Assembly: GCA_001898235.1 (NCBI GenBank)
Contig: MKTN01000052.1
Span: 1-45,604 of the forward strand
DNA length: 45,604 nt
Reading direction: 5' to 3'
DNA from: Gammaproteobacteria bacterium 39-13
GTDB taxonomy: Bacteria > Pseudomonadota > Gammaproteobacteria > Berkiellales > Berkiellaceae
Shown here: positions 42,958 to 45,604 of the stretch, in pieces
Layout: every line of letters begins with the position of its first letter
Numbering within the stretch: position 1 is the stretch's first letter
The notes under the pieces: model-generated
What the model was told of the DNA's origin: nothing
The model's input: the letters and a program-made list of their open reading frames with translations, nothing else
Database searches by the model: none
Position numbers and translations under genes: made by a program

Positions 42958-43338
42958 TTATAATTGACAATTACGGATCACACTTTGAATAATAATAAAA
43001 CTCTGATTCTCTGCGGCAATTTGTTCATCAGTCATATTCATGCAATTTTGATACATTTGTGCTTTTTGATCTTCGGGAAGTGTTTTATCACTTATTGAAA
43101 AAACGGCTTTTAACTTTAAGCAATATCTAATATCTGTCACATTGATATTGTCGGCAAAAGCAGGGTTTACTCTAAAAAACTCCCTTAATGCGACAAAATC
43201 ATTTAACTGCGGACTGTTGAAAATTGTATTGCATACTTGTTCTTTATCTAAGGTATAAGTGACATTGGCAGAAAATACGCAACCAGGTAAAGATAGTAAG
43301 ATACACGATAATACAGCCTTCATTGAAAAAGCTTTCAT
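42958..43338 (-). CDS. Small secreted Cys-containing protein
   Basis: This 126-residue protein has AGAGG five nucleotides before the ATG. Its signal peptide, MKAFSMKAVLSCILLSLPGC, continues to a likely cleavage after VFSA; a lipoprotein reading at LPGC is possible but has Pro at -2. The mature part has four Cys (QVCN, RYCL, QNCM, RNCQL), suggesting two disulfides, and is otherwise helical. No family is recognised. It is separate from DUF1275 by 80 nt on the same strand. Confidence 0.7.
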   Translation of the reverse strand: MKAFSMKAVLSCILLSLPGCVFSANVTYTLDKEQVCNTIFNSPQLNDFVALREFFRVNPAFADNINVTDIRYCLKLKAVFSISDKTLPEDQKAQMYQNCMNMTDEQIAAENQSFIIIQSVIRNCQL

Positions 43339-43504
43339 CGCTGCCTCTTTTTTAATCTTAATATTTATTCTAAAGAGCCTTGTCTTTTAAAAAAAGTTCC
43401 TTTCAGGCATAAATACACGGCATTAGATAAGCACATAAACTCAAATTAACTAAAATCTAATCAACAAGTAATCGTTGCCAAAAGACAAGCTCAACTTTTA
43501 GATC

Positions 43505-45376
43505 TCAATATCGATTACGTGCTTTTTTACTTTCTTCTTCTTTTTCAGATAATTGTTTTTTTAGTTCTGCAATTTGCGCGTCTTTCATATCAATTTCTGC
43601 TTGCATGATCTCAATTCGACGTTGTTTTATACCTACTTCATCTTTTAGCCAGTCTATCTCTCGCTTACCTAATGTTGGCAAAGGCGCAGGATTCTTGCTT
43701 GGCAAAAAAGTAGGACTCATTTGTAGAGGTTCAAGTGCAGATCCAGGTACCGGCACAATTGCCGCTGGTGGTTTAATTGCCAAAGATAACGCAGCAGGAG
43801 GCAATGAAACCGGACGGATATCTTGACCGGGCATCGTGTTATTTTGTTTAGGCATCTGAGTGCTTGGTGCGGGTACGGCAAAAGCAGCGGGGGGTTTTGC
43901 AGGCTCAGATGCTTTAGGATGCAATGCAACTGGTGGCACCGGAAAAGTCTCACGATTTTGTTGGCCAACAATAAAATTATTTTGTCTATGCACATAAATA
44001 CCAGGCATGGAGACTTGAATACCAGATCTAGGTGCAGCAATGGGTGCTGATGGACTAGGCATCATTGTACGCGGCGCAAGCATAACTTTTAATTGATTTA
44101 AATTAGGGCACGGTATGTTACCATTCGAGAAGTGCCACGTAGTACCCTCTGAACGCAGGCTATTTACATTCAAAGGCTCTGGTGCTAAACCTTTATTAAT
44201 TCTCTCAATATTAGCGGCACATAAATTTGATTTTTCGAGATCCTTAACCGTATCGTAATAGAGTTTAAGACCATGCAACACTATCGGATTTAAATTATCA
44301 CATTGATAAGCATACAATAAACAATGGTTTGTAAAGTCCCGTAAACCATTTTGCCCACATTTTTTCCCAATGTTATACCACATTAAAGCTTGAGCTTTTT
44401 TTTCAGTGATGTTTTGACTTAAGGCTTTTTCATAGCATGCTATTGCCTCAACCATCGAAGGAGCGATCATTCCTTTAAATAACCAATACTTCTGTAATAT
44501 GTTTTTTTGCGTTGGATCTAATTGAACTGCTTTTTCATAGCAAAGAGTGATATTTTTCGTATATTTATCTAGTTTCTTGGATGAATAGTACTGACCAAGA
44601 TGAACCCAAGCTGAGACATTTTCTGGATCTGCTTTCACTGCATCTTTTAATTTTTTTGCTTCATCATCACTATCATCTATAAATTCTGAAAAAAGATGAT
44701 CCCTTACATTTTTTTCTTTCTTCACCGCAGTGGATTTATAACCCTCCGGCGGATGAGATGGAATGAAAAATATCTCAGGCCTAAATCCAGTTAAATCTAA
44801 TACTTTAGAAATTTGCTCAACATTCATTTTTCGTTGTGCATCTAAAAAATAAACTTCATCATCATTATCGACAAAAAAGTTAATGATATGTCCTATTTTT
44901 TGGTTTTTTGCATGGGTTAGCATCAAAAAACCATAAGCGGTGTTATCTTTATTTCTTCGCGGTAAATCACGCAATTGCTTATAAATATTTTCCAGTGTGG
45001 CGCGATATAACTTTAGTGAATTTTCTGCTGGTGGTGTATAGGTTAAATCTATAACAAATTGTGGGTTTTCATCTTCAAGATTGCATATTTCTATAATAGA
45101 AGATCCTTTATCTGACGCACATCTTTCCATTAAGCGGCTATCTTTTGTGTACGAGCGGATCAAAGTTTGTTCTTTAAACTGGGGATAAGTAAGCAATTGT
45201 GAATCTGCATTGGTAACCGGACCTAATGCCAAATTTCTTCCTTCTCGAAGGTGCAAGTCTAAACGTAATGCGCAATGACCACAGTTTATTGTGCCTTGGT
45301 TTGCATTGATATTGGCTATCAACTCACTTAAATATTCATAGGTTGTCGTTTTAGTAGCAGGAGGTTGACCAATCAT
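43505..45376 (-). CDS. Tox-PL (papain-fold toxin)-like protein with TPR and coiled coil
   Basis: This 623-residue protein starts at an ATG after GGAGA. The N-terminal 200 residues resemble Tox-PL/papain-like deamidase domains. TINCGHCALRLDLHLREGR gives the candidate Cys32 (or Cys35). IGHIINFFVDNDDEVYFLDA gives His163 and Asp179, and Gln181 follows. This is the C...GHxxN...DxQ order. Residues about 235-400 contain TPR-like helices (VSAWVHLGQYYSSKKLDKY, CYEKAVQLDPTQ). A Pro/Ala-rich linker (about 440-560) precedes a coiled coil (IEIMQAEIDMKDAQIAELKK) at the C-terminus. No signal peptide is seen. Tox-PL enzymes are protein deamidases or peptidases in secreted toxins and effectors. The TPRs could bind the target. 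The assignment rests on motif order only. Confidence 0.7.
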   Translation of the reverse strand: MIGQPPATKTTTYEYLSELIANINANQGTINCGHCALRLDLHLREGRNLALGPVTNADSQLLTYPQFKEQTLIRSYTKDSRLMERCASDKGSSIIEICNLEDENPQFVIDLTYTPPAENSLKLYRATLENIYKQLRDLPRRNKDNTAYGFLMLTHAKNQKIGHIINFFVDNDDEVYFLDAQRKMNVEQISKVLDLTGFRPEIFFIPSHPPEGYKSTAVKKEKNVRDHLFSEFIDDSDDEAKKLKDAVKADPENVSAWVHLGQYYSSKKLDKYTKNITLCYEKAVQLDPTQKNILQKYWLFKGMIAPSMVEAIACYEKALSQNITEKKAQALMWYNIGKKCGQNGLRDFTNHCLLYAYQCDNLNPIVLHGLKLYYDTVKDLEKSNLCAANIERINKGLAPEPLNVNSLRSEGTTWHFSNGNIPCPNLNQLKVMLAPRTMMPSPSAPIAAPRSGIQVSMPGIYVHRQNNFIVGQQNRETFPVPPVALHPKASEPAKPPAAFAVPAPSTQMPKQNNTMPGQDIRPVSLPPAALSLAIKPPAAIVPVPGSALEPLQMSPTFLPSKNPAPLPTLGKREIDWLKDEVGIKQRRIEIMQAEIDMKDAQIAELKKQLSEKEEESKKARNRY

Positions 45377-45522
45377 CTTGTTCTCCGTGGTATCAGAGCG
45401 GGTACACTAATGTTAGGTAGATGATTATATATATTCGTAAAGAAAGCGTCATGCCATAAAGGGATCTGACGTAAAAAAAAGGGCAGCAAAAATGGCATGC
45501 AGGACAAGTCTAAAATGAAACC

Positions 45523-45604
45523 TTTGTAAGGACATCCATTTATGCTTTTCAAAAAAAGACTTATAGGACATCCATCTCAAACACGACAAGACTTATAGGA
45601 CATC
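45523..45604 (-). repeat. GGACATCC repeats at the right edge, probable end of an IS-like element
   Basis: GGACATCC occurs at 45530-45537 and 45566-45573, and is cut by the window end at 45598. The last two copies share AGACTTATAGGACATC in full, 32 bp apart. On the minus strand this is ATGGATGTCC, as in the left patch. The array continues beyond the window and may be the terminal repeats of an IS21-like element. The preceding 45377-45522 holds no gene. Confidence 0.5.

Noticed and set aside
45523-45604. CRISPR array suggested by repeats 32-36 bp apart
   Set aside because: Only 8-16 bp are shared, two full copies are visible, and the intervals are not unique spacers of constant length. No cas gene is near, and the same motif occurs as a degenerate patch at the left.

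Overview
The window is a contiguous, AT-rich bacterial chromosome segment. It carries about 40 protein genes and no rRNA or tRNA that I can recognise. The housekeeping genes (nusB, ribH, ribB, ribD, nrdR, glyA, ettA, radA, fabV, def, gloA) are typical of a gammaproteobacterium. The genes between them look like host-directed effectors with eukaryotic-type domains. That mixture, together with the frequent L,D-transpeptidase, ankyrin and low-complexity proteins, suggests a host-adapted member of the Legionellales (Legionella/Coxiella/Berkiella-like, living in amoebae or animal cells). The taxonomic placement is inference; no marker gene in the window settles it.

Left part (1-14.3 kb). A Lys/Ala/Thr-rich membrane-anchored protein stands behind a good sigma70 promoter that is preceded by a perfect palindrome. 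Next come a degenerate GGATGTCC repeat patch, a secreted avidin (biotin-binding) homologue, a small ABM-type monooxygenase, a large flavoprotein whose FAD region resembles the MICAL monooxygenases, and a DUF2235 lipase. These are followed by an M23 peptidase, a pyruvate-oxidase-like enzyme with an abutting glyoxalase I, and a Ulp1/SENP-like cysteine protease that carries three SUMO-interacting-motif-like sequences. A glycine-zipper lipoprotein, an unknown protein and an unusual peptide deformylase with a His-rich tail complete this part.

Middle (14.3-28 kb). A UspA protein is followed by a helical protein resembling a Dbl-homology RhoGEF domain, then a DUF4442 hotdog protein, an SDR, a Pro/His-rich protein, fabV, an L,D-transpeptidase, a retropepsin-like protease and a short ankyrin protein. 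Then comes a compact minus-strand operon, glyA-nrdR-ribD-ribB-ribH-nusB. Its ribB has a GTP cyclohydrolase II-like half without the zinc/catalytic motif, and ribE is absent between ribD and ribB. ettA is divergent to the operon.

Right part (28-45.6 kb). This holds a 1251-residue ankyrin/alpha-beta-hydrolase protein, a Pro-rich secreted protein, a hybrid sensor kinase, radA, two unknown proteins, a PlsC-like acyltransferase, an 817-residue protein with a RasGEF-type domain, a DUF1275 membrane protein and a small Cys-containing secreted protein. The last gene encodes a protein with a papain-fold toxin-like (Tox-PL) N-terminus, TPRs and a coiled coil. The window ends in the same GGATGTCC repeat family seen at the left, in the opposite orientation.

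Taken together, the accessory genes could act on host SUMO, small GTPases (Ras and Rho type), actin/redox, lipids and glutamine/peptide substrates. They are scattered singly between housekeeping genes, as Legionellales effectors usually are. No secretion-system genes lie in the window, so translocation is unproven.
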